Shown: piece after piece, positions 1 to 7,878 of the stretch
Layout: each line of letters starts with the position of its first letter
Numbering within the stretch: the first letter of the stretch is position 1
Source: Streptococcus penaeicida
Lineage (GTDB): Bacteria; Bacillota; Bacilli; Lactobacillales; Streptococcaceae
Assembly (NCBI RefSeq): GCF_002887775.1
Contig: NZ_LOCM01000024.1
Span: forward strand, 1 to 64,000
Direction of reading: 5' to 3'
Length of the DNA stretch: 64,000 nt
Translations under genes and position numbers: made by a program
Notes under the pieces: model-generated
What the model was told of the DNA's origin: nothing
The model's input: the letters and a program-made list of their open reading frames with translations, nothing else
Database searches by the model: none

Positions 1-90
1 GTTTCCATTTACAACACGGCTAACTGTTGCCATCGATACGCCTGCTTCACGAGCGACATCATAAATCGTAATGGTATCATCTGTGTTCAT
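1..90 (-). CDS. ccpA: Catabolite control protein A, N-terminal part (continues beyond the window)
   Basis: Only the first 30 codons lie in the window, read leftwards from the ATG at 88-90. They encode a LacI-family helix-turn-helix, with [13 protein letters not shown] followed by [10 protein letters not shown], the recognition helix typical of CcpA. CcpA with HPr-Ser-P represses or activates carbon genes through cre sites. The gene is divergent from pepQ, the classical lactic-acid-bacterial ccpA/pepQ arrangement, which supports CcpA over other LacI regulators. The ligand-binding core is not visible here. Confidence 0.9.
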   Translation of the reverse strand, partial: MNTDDTITIYDVAREAGVSMATVSRVVNGN

Positions 91-133
91 ACTTTATCTT
101 CCTTTCTATTTTGAAAATGACGCTTCCAAAACA

Positions 134-165
134 ATTCTAGCATGATTTGAAACCAACTTTTCAAG
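134..165 (-). promoter_or_regulatory. ccpA promoter with overlapping dyad
   Basis: Read leftwards there is an extended -10 (TGCTAGAAT, hexamer at 134-139) and a TTGAAA-like -35 near 159-164, with a slightly long spacer. An imperfect dyad, TTTGAAACCAACTTTTCAAG (146-165), overlaps it. A second dyad, TTTGAAACTTTTCAAA, lies at 183-198 towards pepQ. Neither is a good cre because the central CG is missing, so CcpA autoregulation is only a possibility. Confidence 0.45.
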
Positions 166-267
166 TCATAACTCGTAAATTTTTTGAAACTTTTCAAATA
201 ACTAAAATGAAAACTTTGATTTTTTAAGCTTTTTTTGGAAAAATAGAGGTAGAAAGAAGGTATTTTT

Positions 268-1353
268 ATGACTAAAATCACCCAAATCCAAGAATTTTTG
301 AAAAAAAATGAAGCCGAATTGGCAGTCTTTTCAGACCCAATTACAGTCAACTATTTAACTGGCTTCGCTTGTGACCCACATGAGCGCCAAATGTTCCTTT
401 TTATCTATGATCAACAAGCCCCAGTTCTTTTTGTTCCTGCTTTGGAAATCGCTCGCGCTAAGAAGTTTGTTTCCTTCTCAGTTTTTGGCTATATGGATTC
501 TGAAAACCCATGGGAAAAAATCTCAGCGGTGCTACCAAATACAAAAGCAAAACGCATCTATGGTGAGTTTGATCACTTAAATGTCACTAAATTCCAAGGA
601 TTACAAACTGTTTTTTCAGGACGCTTTGAAAATTTAACACCTTTTATTCAAGGTATGCGTTTAATTAAATCAGCTGATGAAATAGACAAAATGATGGTTG
701 CTGGTGAATTTGCTGACAAAGCCGTTAAAGTTGGCTTTGACAATATCTCATTAGCAGCTACTGAAACGGATATCATTGCCCAAATTGAATTTGAAATGAA
801 AAAACAAGGTATCAGTAAAATGAGCTTTGAAACAATGGTCCTTACAGGCGACAATGCAGCTGATCCCCATGGTATTCCTGGGACAAATAAAATTGAGAAC
901 AACGCCCTTCTTCTTTTTGACTTAGGCGTTGAAACCTTGGGTTATACTAGTGACATGACTAGAACGGTCGCTGTTGGAAAACCGGACCAGTTCAAATTAG
1001 ATATTTACAATCTCTGTCTTGAAGCCCAATTAACAGCCCAAGAATTTGTTAAACCCGGTGTTACAGCGGCCGAAGTTGATGCGGCAGCTCGTAATGTCAT
1101 TGAAAAAGCTGGTTATGGTGAATACTTCAACCATCGTCTCGGTCATGGTTTGGGCATGGATGTCCATGAGTTCCCTTCCATTATGGCCGGTAACGATATG
1201 GTTATCGAAGAAGGTATGTGCTTTTCAATTGAACCAGGAATTTACATTCCTGGCAAAGTTGGTGTCCGTATTGAAGATTGTGGTCACGTTACTAAAACAG
1301 GCTTCCAAGCCTTTACTAAAACTACTAAAGAATTACAATACTTTGAAGGGTAG
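268..1353 (+). CDS. pepQ: Xaa-Pro dipeptidase (prolidase) PepQ
   Basis: Cytoplasmic M24-family metallopeptidase of 361 aa that cleaves X-Pro dipeptides in peptide nutrition. The N-terminal creatinase-like domain is residues 1-125 and the pita-bread catalytic domain follows. All five metal ligands are visible: D218, D229, H293 (LGHGLG), E322 (IEPGIY) and E336 (RIED). Length is normal for PepQ. An AGAAAGAAGG ribosome-binding site precedes the ATG. It is divergent from ccpA and followed by a strong terminator, so it is monocistronic. Confidence 0.95.
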   Translation: MTKITQIQEFLKKNEAELAVFSDPITVNYLTGFACDPHERQMFLFIYDQQAPVLFVPALEIARAKKFVSFSVFGYMDSENPWEKISAVLPNTKAKRIYGEFDHLNVTKFQGLQTVFSGRFENLTPFIQGMRLIKSADEIDKMMVAGEFADKAVKVGFDNISLAATETDIIAQIEFEMKKQGISKMSFETMVLTGDNAADPHGIPGTNKIENNALLLFDLGVETLGYTSDMTRTVAVGKPDQFKLDIYNLCLEAQLTAQEFVKPGVTAAEVDAAARNVIEKAGYGEYFNHRLGHGLGMDVHEFPSIMAGNDMVIEEGMCFSIEPGIYIPGKVGVRIEDCGHVTKTGFQAFTKTTKELQYFEG

Positions 1354-1370
1354 AATTCGACTGATACAAG

Positions 1371-1404
1371 AAAGCGAAAACAGATTAAACTGTTTTCGCT
1401 TTTC
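1371..1404 (+). terminator. pepQ rho-independent terminator
   Basis: Perfect 11-bp stem AGCGAAAACAG / CTGTTTTCGCT around a 6-nt loop, followed by TTTT. It also lies at the end of the convergent leftward operon and could serve both strands. Confidence 0.85.
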
Positions 1405-1405
1405 A

Positions 1406-2494
1406 TTATTCTTCAATAAATAAGAAGGATTGCCATACTTTTAAGAGATCGATTAAGATATCATTTTCAGCTGAAATTTCAGCCACAACATTCTGACGGC
1501 CATTATTTGGTCGATCTTGTAAAGCAATTTGTAATTCACCCTTATATTGACCCGCATCATTATTACCAATGGTTACCATTCCTCTTTTAATTGGAATAGT
1601 ATTGAATGGCTCAATTGAATGGTCTTTATAGATCACTCGAGGTTGACTTGATCGAATCATGTAATCCGACTTGTCACCTCGATAAAGATGTTGATTATCG
1701 AGTAGGATTTCTTTTTCCACAGCCGATAATTCTTGCTGAACCTTAACTGGAAAGACAGGCAAAGATTGTTTGTAGGCGTCAGCCACGGCTTTGAGCTCCT
1801 CTTCAGACAAGAGACTTGAGGAGAGTAAGATGTCATCTATCAGGCCACTCATTTTCAAAAGCGAAACCTGAGCTCTTAAAGACATATCCCTTTGGATTTC
1901 AGCTGATACCATACGATCGGATAAAGGCCAAGGGCCAATTTTCCCATTTGGGCTGTCGATGAAAGCTGCTGTTTCGAGATTATAATCCTTGTATTGTTTG
2001 GCTGTTTTGAGGAAATAGTCAAAAGACAGTCCAGTATAGGCTTGAGGATAAAAGTTGTGTGAGCCAATTAATTGAGCTGGGTTTGGACCAAAGTCGTGAA
2101 CCATATCAATATAGTGTTGCCCGCGTGAGATGTTTAATTCAATTTTGATGCCCAAATTATTATGGGTCAACATAGCTTCTTCGTAGCCTGTGAAGCCTTC
2201 ATCTAAACGAAGAGCGTCTATGCCCATTTGTGCAAAGACTTCTAATTGATTGTATTTAATGTTTAAGGCTTTGAAGAGTTTTGGATTGACATCCAAAGAG
2301 GTTTTCAAGCCTTTTTCATTACCATATTGAATAATTTCGGTAAAGGTTGCTACTGTTTCTTGAGCATTATCTGCCACTTCCAACATGGATGTAAAAAGGC
2401 GTTGATAGCCATACTTAGCCGCTAAATCAATATAGGCTTTCATTTCAGTCATGCTTGACTTAGACGGATAAATAGATATACCTAATTTTCCCAT
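1406..2494 (-). CDS. DUF871/MupG-like TIM-barrel protein, last gene of the PTS operon
   Basis: 362-aa protein of the DUF871 family, once called 'outer surface protein', whose characterised member is the Staphylococcus aureus 6-phospho-N-acetylmuramidase MupG. The N-terminal region (MGKLGISIYPS, then repeated beta/alpha segments to about residue 230) is a TIM barrel, followed by a cyclophilin-like beta domain in the last 120 residues. There is no signal peptide, so it should be cytoplasmic. TAAGGGAGGT precedes the ATG. It sits last in a lactose/cellobiose-family PTS operon, consistent with hydrolysis of an imported 6-phospho-disaccharide. The exact substrate cannot be read from sequence. Confidence 0.8.
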   Translation of the reverse strand: MGKLGISIYPSKSSMTEMKAYIDLAAKYGYQRLFTSMLEVADNAQETVATFTEIIQYGNEKGLKTSLDVNPKLFKALNIKYNQLEVFAQMGIDALRLDEGFTGYEEAMLTHNNLGIKIELNISRGQHYIDMVHDFGPNPAQLIGSHNFYPQAYTGLSFDYFLKTAKQYKDYNLETAAFIDSPNGKIGPWPLSDRMVSAEIQRDMSLRAQVSLLKMSGLIDDILLSSSLLSEEELKAVADAYKQSLPVFPVKVQQELSAVEKEILLDNQHLYRGDKSDYMIRSSQPRVIYKDHSIEPFNTIPIKRGMVTIGNNDAGQYKGELQIALQDRPNNGRQNVVAEISAENDILIDLLKVWQSFLFIEE

Positions 2495-2512
2495 AAGTTT
2501 ACCTCCCTTAGT

Positions 2513-2552
2513 AAAAAAATACCTTAATCCACAAAGTGAGTCAAGGTATTTT
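2513..2552 (-). terminator. Terminator between the EIIC and DUF871 genes
   Basis: Leftward stem AAATACCTT / AAGGTATTT around a 20-nt loop, ending in a T run at 2513-2518. It would reduce read-through from the EIIC gene into the DUF871 gene. Confidence 0.65.
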
Positions 2553-2568
2553 ATTTGATTGCTACAGA

Positions 2569-3906
2569 TTAAGCAATTGTTGCTGCTTCAGCTGCTGCTT
2601 CTCTTTCTTCAGCTACTAATTTATTGTCATAGTATTTGAAGAATGGGAACCAGATTGCACCAGAGATAGCGAAACATGCAAGTGCTAAGATAGCGGCTTT
2701 GATGTCACCACCAGATCCGATGAAGGCACCAAATCCGACTGGAGTTGGCCAAGGCGTTTGGACAATAGCTTCCTTAACGATGTTTAAGTTGATAACGATA
2801 TAAGCAAATACTGCTGTTACAACAGGAGCAACGATAAATGGAATGGCAAGAATTGGATTGTAAACGATTGGAAGACCAAAGATAAGTGGTTCATTGATGT
2901 TGAAGATTGATGAACCAATAGCAGCACGACCTAAAACTTTTAATTGTTCTGAACGAGCAAGGAAAGCCATGAACAAGCAGAGTGCAAGTGTTCCACCAGA
3001 ACCACCCATCGTTACATAAGCATTAGTGAACTCACCAGCATAAGCAAAGTGTGCACCGTTTACGTTTTCTGCCATATTAGCAAGAAGAATTGGGTTAACA
3101 AGTCCCATAACGATGTTGGCACCGTGGATACCAACTAACCACAAAGCGTGAACGAGGAAGTAGATAACGATGATACCACCAACTGAGTTAGTAATGTTTT
3201 TAACGAAGCCAAATGGAATAGCGATAACTTTATAGATATCTGTACCCATCATGATGAAAGCACCATTAATAAAGATAACTGTAAGAGCTACTACGAATGC
3301 CGGAATCAAAGCTGTAAATGAACGTGAGACACCTTCTGGAACAGCTTCAGGCATTTTAACAACCCAGTTTCTAACAACACAAAGACGGTACAATTGAACA
3401 GCCAAGACAGCCATAAGGATACCTGTAAACAAACCAGATGTTCCTAAACGTGCTAAACTGTCGCCACCAACTGTCCAACCATTAATAGTTGTTTCAGAAG
3501 ACACAAGAGTCATAGTCCCTTTAGTAAATGTTAATTCAGGAATAGTCATGAAGAAAGCAAATACCGCAAGAATACCACCATTCATTGGGTCAAGATTGAG
3601 ACCATCTTCTTCAGCATAGATTTTAGTATATTCATTACCAATAACAAATGCGAAGTAAAGGGTTAAAATACCCATTGAACACTTATAAGCGAGCAAAGTA
3701 AGTGCGGCAAATTTATCAAATGATCCTGCCCAGATACCTGCTAAGAATGGAAAGGCTTGTGGAAGAACTCCCAAAACCAAGAAAGCTGAACCAACAATTG
3801 TTAGTGGGATACTGGCCATCCCAGCAGCAACAATGGCACGTACAGGACGCCAAGTGGATACTTTACCCATTGGGCCCATGAGGTACTTCTCTAAAAATTC
3901 AAACAT
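2569..3906 (-). CDS. PTS system lactose/cellobiose-family EIIC permease
   Basis: 445-aa membrane permease of the Lac/Cel PTS family, with about ten hydrophobic segments and the family's N-terminal amphipathic start (MFEFLEKYLMGPMGKVSTW). It translocates and phosphorylates a beta-disaccharide using the EIIB and EIIA encoded upstream. An ideal TTAGGAGGT site precedes the ATG. Gene order EIIB-regulator-EIIA-small membrane protein-EIIC resembles the S. mutans cel operon, where EIIC is celD. Cellobiose is therefore plausible, but the terminal MupG-like gene leaves another disaccharide open. Confidence 0.88.
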   Translation of the reverse strand: MFEFLEKYLMGPMGKVSTWRPVRAIVAAGMASIPLTIVGSAFLVLGVLPQAFPFLAGIWAGSFDKFAALTLLAYKCSMGILTLYFAFVIGNEYTKIYAEEDGLNLDPMNGGILAVFAFFMTIPELTFTKGTMTLVSSETTINGWTVGGDSLARLGTSGLFTGILMAVLAVQLYRLCVVRNWVVKMPEAVPEGVSRSFTALIPAFVVALTVIFINGAFIMMGTDIYKVIAIPFGFVKNITNSVGGIIVIYFLVHALWLVGIHGANIVMGLVNPILLANMAENVNGAHFAYAGEFTNAYVTMGGSGGTLALCLFMAFLARSEQLKVLGRAAIGSSIFNINEPLIFGLPIVYNPILAIPFIVAPVVTAVFAYIVINLNIVKEAIVQTPWPTPVGFGAFIGSGGDIKAAILALACFAISGAIWFPFFKYYDNKLVAEEREAAAEAATIA

Positions 3907-3932
3907 TAATCTTACCTCCTAATTTATTTACA

Positions 3933-4456
3933 TTAATAATGTTTGCTAAGGTTAAGTGATTCCAAATAACGATTAATACGGACGTATTGTTTATCCTTAT
4001 TGGTATCGATTCGGTTAATTTTGACTAGCATCCAAAAAGCAAGCAATGCTCCAGCTGCTAAGAGTGATAAGATTACCATCTTGCTTGCAAATGAAGTATT
4101 TAAGAATGGATATAGCTAGCAGATTGACCAGCAATGGTCATTATAGCCAAACAACTATTAACCGCGATAATTGTTTTAAAGTAAGCCTTACTAAATTTTG
4201 CTTCCTTTTGATCAATGGTAAACATTTGATATTGTTCCCACATGGCTAAAGCAGCAAAAATTCCTAATAAGACTGGGAGAAATACTGCAGCAGAAGCTTT
4301 TGATAAATAGAGCAAAATTGCCCAATAGAGATTAGCAAAACCAAAGAAGGTTACCACATAGCGAACCATAAAATAACGTGTGTAATACATTGATTTTATG
4401 GCATTAGTTTTCCGCAATTCTTCAACTTTTGCCTTATCCTTTTCTTTTCTATTCAT
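3933..4456 (-). pseudogene. Small membrane protein of the PTS operon, frameshifted (celX-like)
   Basis: The readable part (4456 down to about 4107) gives 118 aa with a charged N-terminus and three hydrophobic segments. After a one-base loss at AGC|TATATCC near 4110-4115, a second frame continues as PFLNTSFASKMVILSLLAAG and a fourth hydrophobic segment, ending ...NRYLESLNLSKHY with a stop at 3933-3935. The joined protein is about 175 aa with no frame-internal stops. The family has no known function; homologues occur between EIIA and EIIC genes in streptococcal cel operons. The break is probably a sequence error (see findings). Confidence 0.7.
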
Positions 4457-4482
4457 CTAAAACTCCTTCTCAGTATCAAATC

Positions 4483-4797
4483 TTAGTTAACTTTTTTATA
4501 AAGTTCTAACATTTCAAGTGCAACTTCACGCAAAGTCATTGTTGTCATTAAGTGGTCTTGAGCGTGAACCATAATAATTTCGATTTTAATTTCTGTACCA
4601 CCAGCATACTCTTGTAAGAGTTTTGTTTGAGCTTTATGGGCAAGTAATAGTTCTTCATTTGCAGCTTCAAGTAATTCAGCTGCTTTATCATAGTTACCTT
4701 CACGCATAGCAGCGAAAGCTTCATGAACAGTTGTTCTTGAATTTCCACTGTTTAGAATAATTTCAAAGGCTGCCATTTGCAATTCATCGTTTGTCAT
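4483..4797 (-). CDS. PTS system lactose/cellobiose-family EIIA
   Basis: 104-aa helical, trimeric EIIA of the Lac/Cel family that passes phosphate from HPr to EIIB. The active-site motif is intact: phospho-accepting H78 in MVHAQDHLM, with D81 as the metal-coordinating residue at the trimer axis. GGAGAG precedes the ATG. It lies between the PRD regulator and the small membrane protein, 10 nt from the regulator stop. Confidence 0.92.
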   Translation of the reverse strand: MTNDELQMAAFEIILNSGNSRTTVHEAFAAMREGNYDKAAELLEAANEELLLAHKAQTKLLQEYAGGTEIKIEIIMVHAQDHLMTTMTLREVALEMLELYKKVN

Positions 4798-4807
4798 TAA
4801 TACTCTC

Positions 4808-6778
4808 CTATTTCATGTTTAATAATATGTGTTTAAATGTTTCGAAATCCCGACAGGCGATTAGTTTTTCTTTTGTTTTTGGACTTTCAGTCAAGTTAAC
4901 AATTAGTCTTGTCATTTCAGCTAAACCATCGTTTTTATAGATGGATGGCGATACTAGGAAGACTAATTTAATGGCTTCAAATCCTTTTTCCCAATATATT
5001 CCAGTCGGAATAATAGCAATCCCAATCTTACCTTGTTTATCAATGGCCTTGAGGGGGTGAGGAACTGCTATTTCTTGGTCAAAAATAACCGTACTCATTG
5101 ACTCTCTATTGGCAATCAATTCTTTCATGGAAGTTTGGTATTGGTCGTTTTCATTTGAATCCAAGGATTTTATCATATGTGACAAAACGGATTCTTTATC
5201 ACTTTGTTCAAAGACTGTAAAATAATCTTTTGAAAAATAATGATCAAAAATGCTTGCATCTGTCATTTTTTCATTGGTATGATGGCGATGATGGTGTTTG
5301 CAATCAAGTTGTGCTAACTGATCCTTAATTCTTTGCACTTCGTCATCTTTCAAAAAGACACTAACTGTAAAGACTGGTACTGAGAAAACTAGATTTGATA
5401 AATCAATGGTTGAAATAATCAGATCAATACCTTCTAATTTTTCATCAGTAATATCATAATAACCAACTAAATTAACAACATTTAATTGTCTACCCAACTC
5501 ATTTTCCAAGCGCATTCGAAGCATTTGAGCACTACCATAACCCGTAGCACAAATAACCAAGGCATTTAACTTATTATTTTGATAAAAGCGTTCAATACCT
5601 GCTAGTAAATGTAAGGTGACATAGGCAATCTCATCATCAGACAAATGAAAATCTTTAAAATACTTGAGCTTACTCATTAAACTTCTAGAAATCAAGTAAG
5701 CTTCTTTATATTGCTTTTGAATATCTTCTAGAAGGGGGTTATCTAAACGAACCTTATTTCTTACACGCTCTAGTAAGACTTCTAAATGCTTTAGTAAACC
5801 TTCAATGAAAGTAAAGTCTTGACTAAATTGATAACCGTAGCGGTTGTCAATTTCAGTTGCAGCATCTAACAAGTCCTGTCTCAAAGAAATCTGATCAAGA
5901 GTATCCGTATTTTCAGCATGGATACTTTCTGATATCAAGTGTAGGGCAATGTAATTAATTTCCTCTTCAGGAAAGTTGGTTCCAGTCACATGCTCAACAC
6001 GTCTTAAAATATTCTGAGCAACTAATATTTCCGTTTTAAACTTCTTTTGGTCAATATTAAGTTGGGAAATTTTAAAACCATCGGTTACCCGAGTGATAGC
6101 TAAAGCAATATGGACAATCAAATTTTGAATTACAAAATCAGATAATTTTAAATATTGACTTCTGCATTCGTCTAAGACGATGATGGTTAACTCTTCAAAA
6201 CTAATTGGTAGTTTAAAGAAATCATCACCAACATATTGGTGAATATTCTTTAAGAAGTAACCACTAAAGAAGTAATCCATAATAAAATGGCGCTTATCGT
6301 GCTCAGCACCACTAACGTAAACGCCCTTATTTGCTCGACTTTCAATTTTCAAATCGTAGCGGGCAAATTGATGACGAATTTTCTTAAAATCTGAAGATAG
6401 GGTGGACCGGCTAACATAGAGCTGGTCCATCAAATCTTCAAATAAAATATCTTCTTGTTCAAATATTAATTTATTAATGATGAAATTATGACGATCATTA
6501 ATATCAATATTTTCTGTTCCGACTTTGATATTATTATCAGAAACAACGTTTAGATAATCTGATTCATCCTCCAAAATCAATTGGTAGCCATTCCCTTGCT
6601 TAGAAATAATTTCTAAACCACTTTCTTGGTCGATGAAGGTTATCAATGATTTTATATAGGTACGAACCGTTCGATCAGAACAATCAAGATATGCTGCAAG
6701 TTCCTTACTTGTAACGAATTCTTCTCGTTTTTGGTGAAGGTATTGTAAGATAAGTTTTTCTTTTTGGCCTAACATCAT
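4808..6778 (-). CDS. PRD-containing PTS-controlled transcriptional activator (CelR/LicR type)
   Basis: 656-aa multidomain regulator. Domains in order: HTH_11 (about 5-60), Mga-type HTH (about 85-160), PRD1 (about 170-290, H223 and H280), PRD2 (about 300-400, H331 and H390), EIIB-like domain (C410 in VICATGYGS) and EIIA fructose/mannitol-type domain (H574 in AVPHPLK). All regulatory His/Cys are present, so HPr- and EIIB-dependent control should work. A His-rich linker (CKHHHRHH, 493-500) joins EIIB and EIIA. Two ATGs are adjacent; the second (6775) has the better spacing from AAAGGAG. It probably activates its own operon at the dyad near 7226-7251. Confidence 0.9.
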   Translation of the reverse strand: MMLGQKEKLILQYLHQKREEFVTSKELAAYLDCSDRTVRTYIKSLITFIDQESGLEIISKQGNGYQLILEDESDYLNVVSDNNIKVGTENIDINDRHNFIINKLIFEQEDILFEDLMDQLYVSRSTLSSDFKKIRHQFARYDLKIESRANKGVYVSGAEHDKRHFIMDYFFSGYFLKNIHQYVGDDFFKLPISFEELTIIVLDECRSQYLKLSDFVIQNLIVHIALAITRVTDGFKISQLNIDQKKFKTEILVAQNILRRVEHVTGTNFPEEEINYIALHLISESIHAENTDTLDQISLRQDLLDAATEIDNRYGYQFSQDFTFIEGLLKHLEVLLERVRNKVRLDNPLLEDIQKQYKEAYLISRSLMSKLKYFKDFHLSDDEIAYVTLHLLAGIERFYQNNKLNALVICATGYGSAQMLRMRLENELGRQLNVVNLVGYYDITDEKLEGIDLIISTIDLSNLVFSVPVFTVSVFLKDDEVQRIKDQLAQLDCKHHHRHHTNEKMTDASIFDHYFSKDYFTVFEQSDKESVLSHMIKSLDSNENDQYQTSMKELIANRESMSTVIFDQEIAVPHPLKAIDKQGKIGIAIIPTGIYWEKGFEAIKLVFLVSPSIYKNDGLAEMTRLIVNLTESPKTKEKLIACRDFETFKHILLNMK

Positions 6779-6836
6779 GTCTCCTTTGGGAAAATCTCTT
6801 ATCCTAATTATACTAAATCTTTAATGAGAAGATAAG

Positions 6837-7151
6837 TTAGATATTTTCTTTAACTAGAGTAGCCATTTTTTCAATACCCATTGGGATTGGAATGTAAGCT
6901 TGAGGAGGAATTTGAACAACAGGTTTGCCTACTTTTTCACCAGCATCAGAAAATTGTTTAAAGTGCATTTTTGTTTGAGGGCTAACTAAATATAAGTCAT
7001 ATTCTGATGATGCAATACGTTTTGCTCCTTCTGGAACACCAACTGCATTCATTTCCACTTCAACACCTTGCTCAGCAAGCAAAGTTTGAGTTTTTTTTGC
7101 AATAAGTGATGATGACATGCCTCCGGCACAAATAATTAACGCTTTAGTCAT
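6837..7151 (-). CDS. PTS system lactose/cellobiose-family EIIB, first gene of the operon
   Basis: 104-aa EIIB of the Lac/Cel family. The phospho-accepting Cys is C8 in LIICAGGMSSS, the family P-loop. It relays phosphate from EIIA to the sugar at EIIC. AGGAGG precedes the ATG. It is the first gene after the cre-bearing promoter, so catabolite repression acts on the whole six-gene operon. Confidence 0.92.
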   Translation of the reverse strand: MTKALIICAGGMSSSLIAKKTQTLLAEQGVEVEMNAVGVPEGAKRIASSEYDLYLVSPQTKMHFKQFSDAGEKVGKPVVQIPPQAYIPIPMGIEKMATLVKENI

Positions 7152-7190
7152 AATGACTGCCTCCTATAATGTGTTTTTATTTACAATTTA

Positions 7191-7219
7191 ATTATATGTG
7201 TATACGCTTACAAAGACAA
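7191..7219 (-). promoter_or_regulatory. PTS operon promoter with cre site in the spacer
   Basis: Read leftwards: -35 TTGTCT (7214-7219), a 17-bp spacer, -10 TATAAT (7191-7196). The spacer holds a near-consensus catabolite response element, TGTAAGCGTATACA (7199-7212), with one mismatch to TGWNANCGNTNWCA. CcpA bound here would block RNA polymerase directly. Confidence 0.85.
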
Positions 7220-7225
7220 GCCATA

Positions 7226-7278
7226 CTATTTCCGTATCAATGCGGAAATAGATGACCTTGCCTTTCGATTTTTCCGTA
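7226..7278 (-). promoter_or_regulatory. Probable activator-binding dyad upstream of the PTS promoter
   Basis: A perfect 9-bp inverted repeat, CTATTTCCG (7226-7234) / CGGAAATAG (7243-7251), lies just upstream of the -35. An extra half-site TTTCCGTA (7271-7278) repeats TTTCCGTA (7229-7236) exactly 42 bp away, about four helical turns. Position and symmetry fit a site for the PRD activator encoded in the operon. Confidence 0.6.
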
Positions 7279-7281
7279 AAT

Positions 7282-7309
7282 AAAAAAAGCAAAAGCTAGA
7301 ACTTTTACT
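7282..7309 (-). terminator. Terminator after the 106-aa membrane protein gene
   Basis: Leftward hairpin AGTAAAAG / CTTTTGCT followed by a run of seven T (minus strand), directly after the stop at 7315. Confidence 0.7.
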
Positions 7310-7314
7310 TTCCT

Positions 7315-7635
7315 CTATATTGTCATTGTCGCTTGTGAAACGATTACTTGATTAAGCGTCAGTTGAAACTCTTTCATCAAAAATTCCTTGAGTTTAATCG
7401 CACTTAGTTGTGTTTCAACAGAGTAAGCATCTTCATCTGGATTTTTTGCCAAAATCGTCATTTTTTCTTTACAAGACTCATGATGGTCTAGGTCAATAGT
7501 CTTGGACAAATTTTTAAAATGAATAATGTACTGATGGCCCCTGCTTGATTGATTTCTAATATTCACTCTTATAATTATAAAGGCTAAAATCAGAAATAAA
7601 ATCAAGGAGGACACGATTAATAGTATTTCTAACAT
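7315..7635 (-). CDS. Hypothetical single-span membrane protein
   Basis: 106 aa: one hydrophobic helix at residues 3-22 (LLIVSSLILFLILAFIIIRV), then an 80-residue basic-to-acidic soluble part. I do not recognise the family. It is the host gene nearest the left end of the integrated element, its start only about 70 bp from the attachment repeat. Before integration it would have been divergent from the nitroreductase at 20516. Confidence 0.6.
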   Translation of the reverse strand: MLEILLIVSSLILFLILAFIIIRVNIRNQSSRGHQYIIHFKNLSKTIDLDHHESCKEKMTILAKNPDEDAYSVETQLSAIKLKEFLMKEFQLTLNQVIVSQATMTI

Positions 7636-7705
7636 GTCTAAACCTCTTCAGAGAGCATTTTTGTTCTTTTTATTATACCCCTACCTGTAAGCGTTGTCAA
7701 TTTAA

Positions 7706-7724
7706 TTTTATAAATCAAGCTTAT
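7706..7724. repeat. attL core of the integrated element
   Basis: TTTTATAAATCAAGCTTAT, identical 19-bp direct copy at 20425-20443. The two copies bracket every phage-like gene, and the integrase lies just inside the right copy, as expected for tyrosine-recombinase integration. The site is intergenic, not in a tRNA gene. Confidence 0.85.
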
Positions 7725-7826
7725 TTACATTAATAATAACACTTCAAAATACAATGTTATACAGAGTTTCATTATCATTTTAAAACCGCTGGTAATTGAG
7801 AGTGACTAATTATCAAAAACTAAGTT

Positions 7827-7845
7827 GGTAACAAAAAAGGTAACA
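7827..7845 (+). repeat. Left pair of putative integrase arm sites
   Basis: Two direct copies of GGTAACA at 7827-7833 and 7839-7845, 12 bp apart, about 100 bp inside attL. The same pair, same spacing and same orientation, occurs at 20331-20349 inside attR. This suggests binding sites for the Arm-binding N-terminal domain of the integrase. Confidence 0.6.
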
Positions 7846-7878
7846 ATTTTATGAGTTCAGCAGGCAAGAAAAGGCACA

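Noticed and set aside
87-350. Leftward 87-codon frame across the ccpA-pepQ gap
   Set aside because: It crosses both promoters and the pepQ start, has no ribosome-binding site, and its product is low complexity.
1406-2494. Secreted outer surface protein, as the family was once named
   Set aside because: There is no signal peptide or lipobox and the operon context is intracellular sugar-phosphate metabolism.
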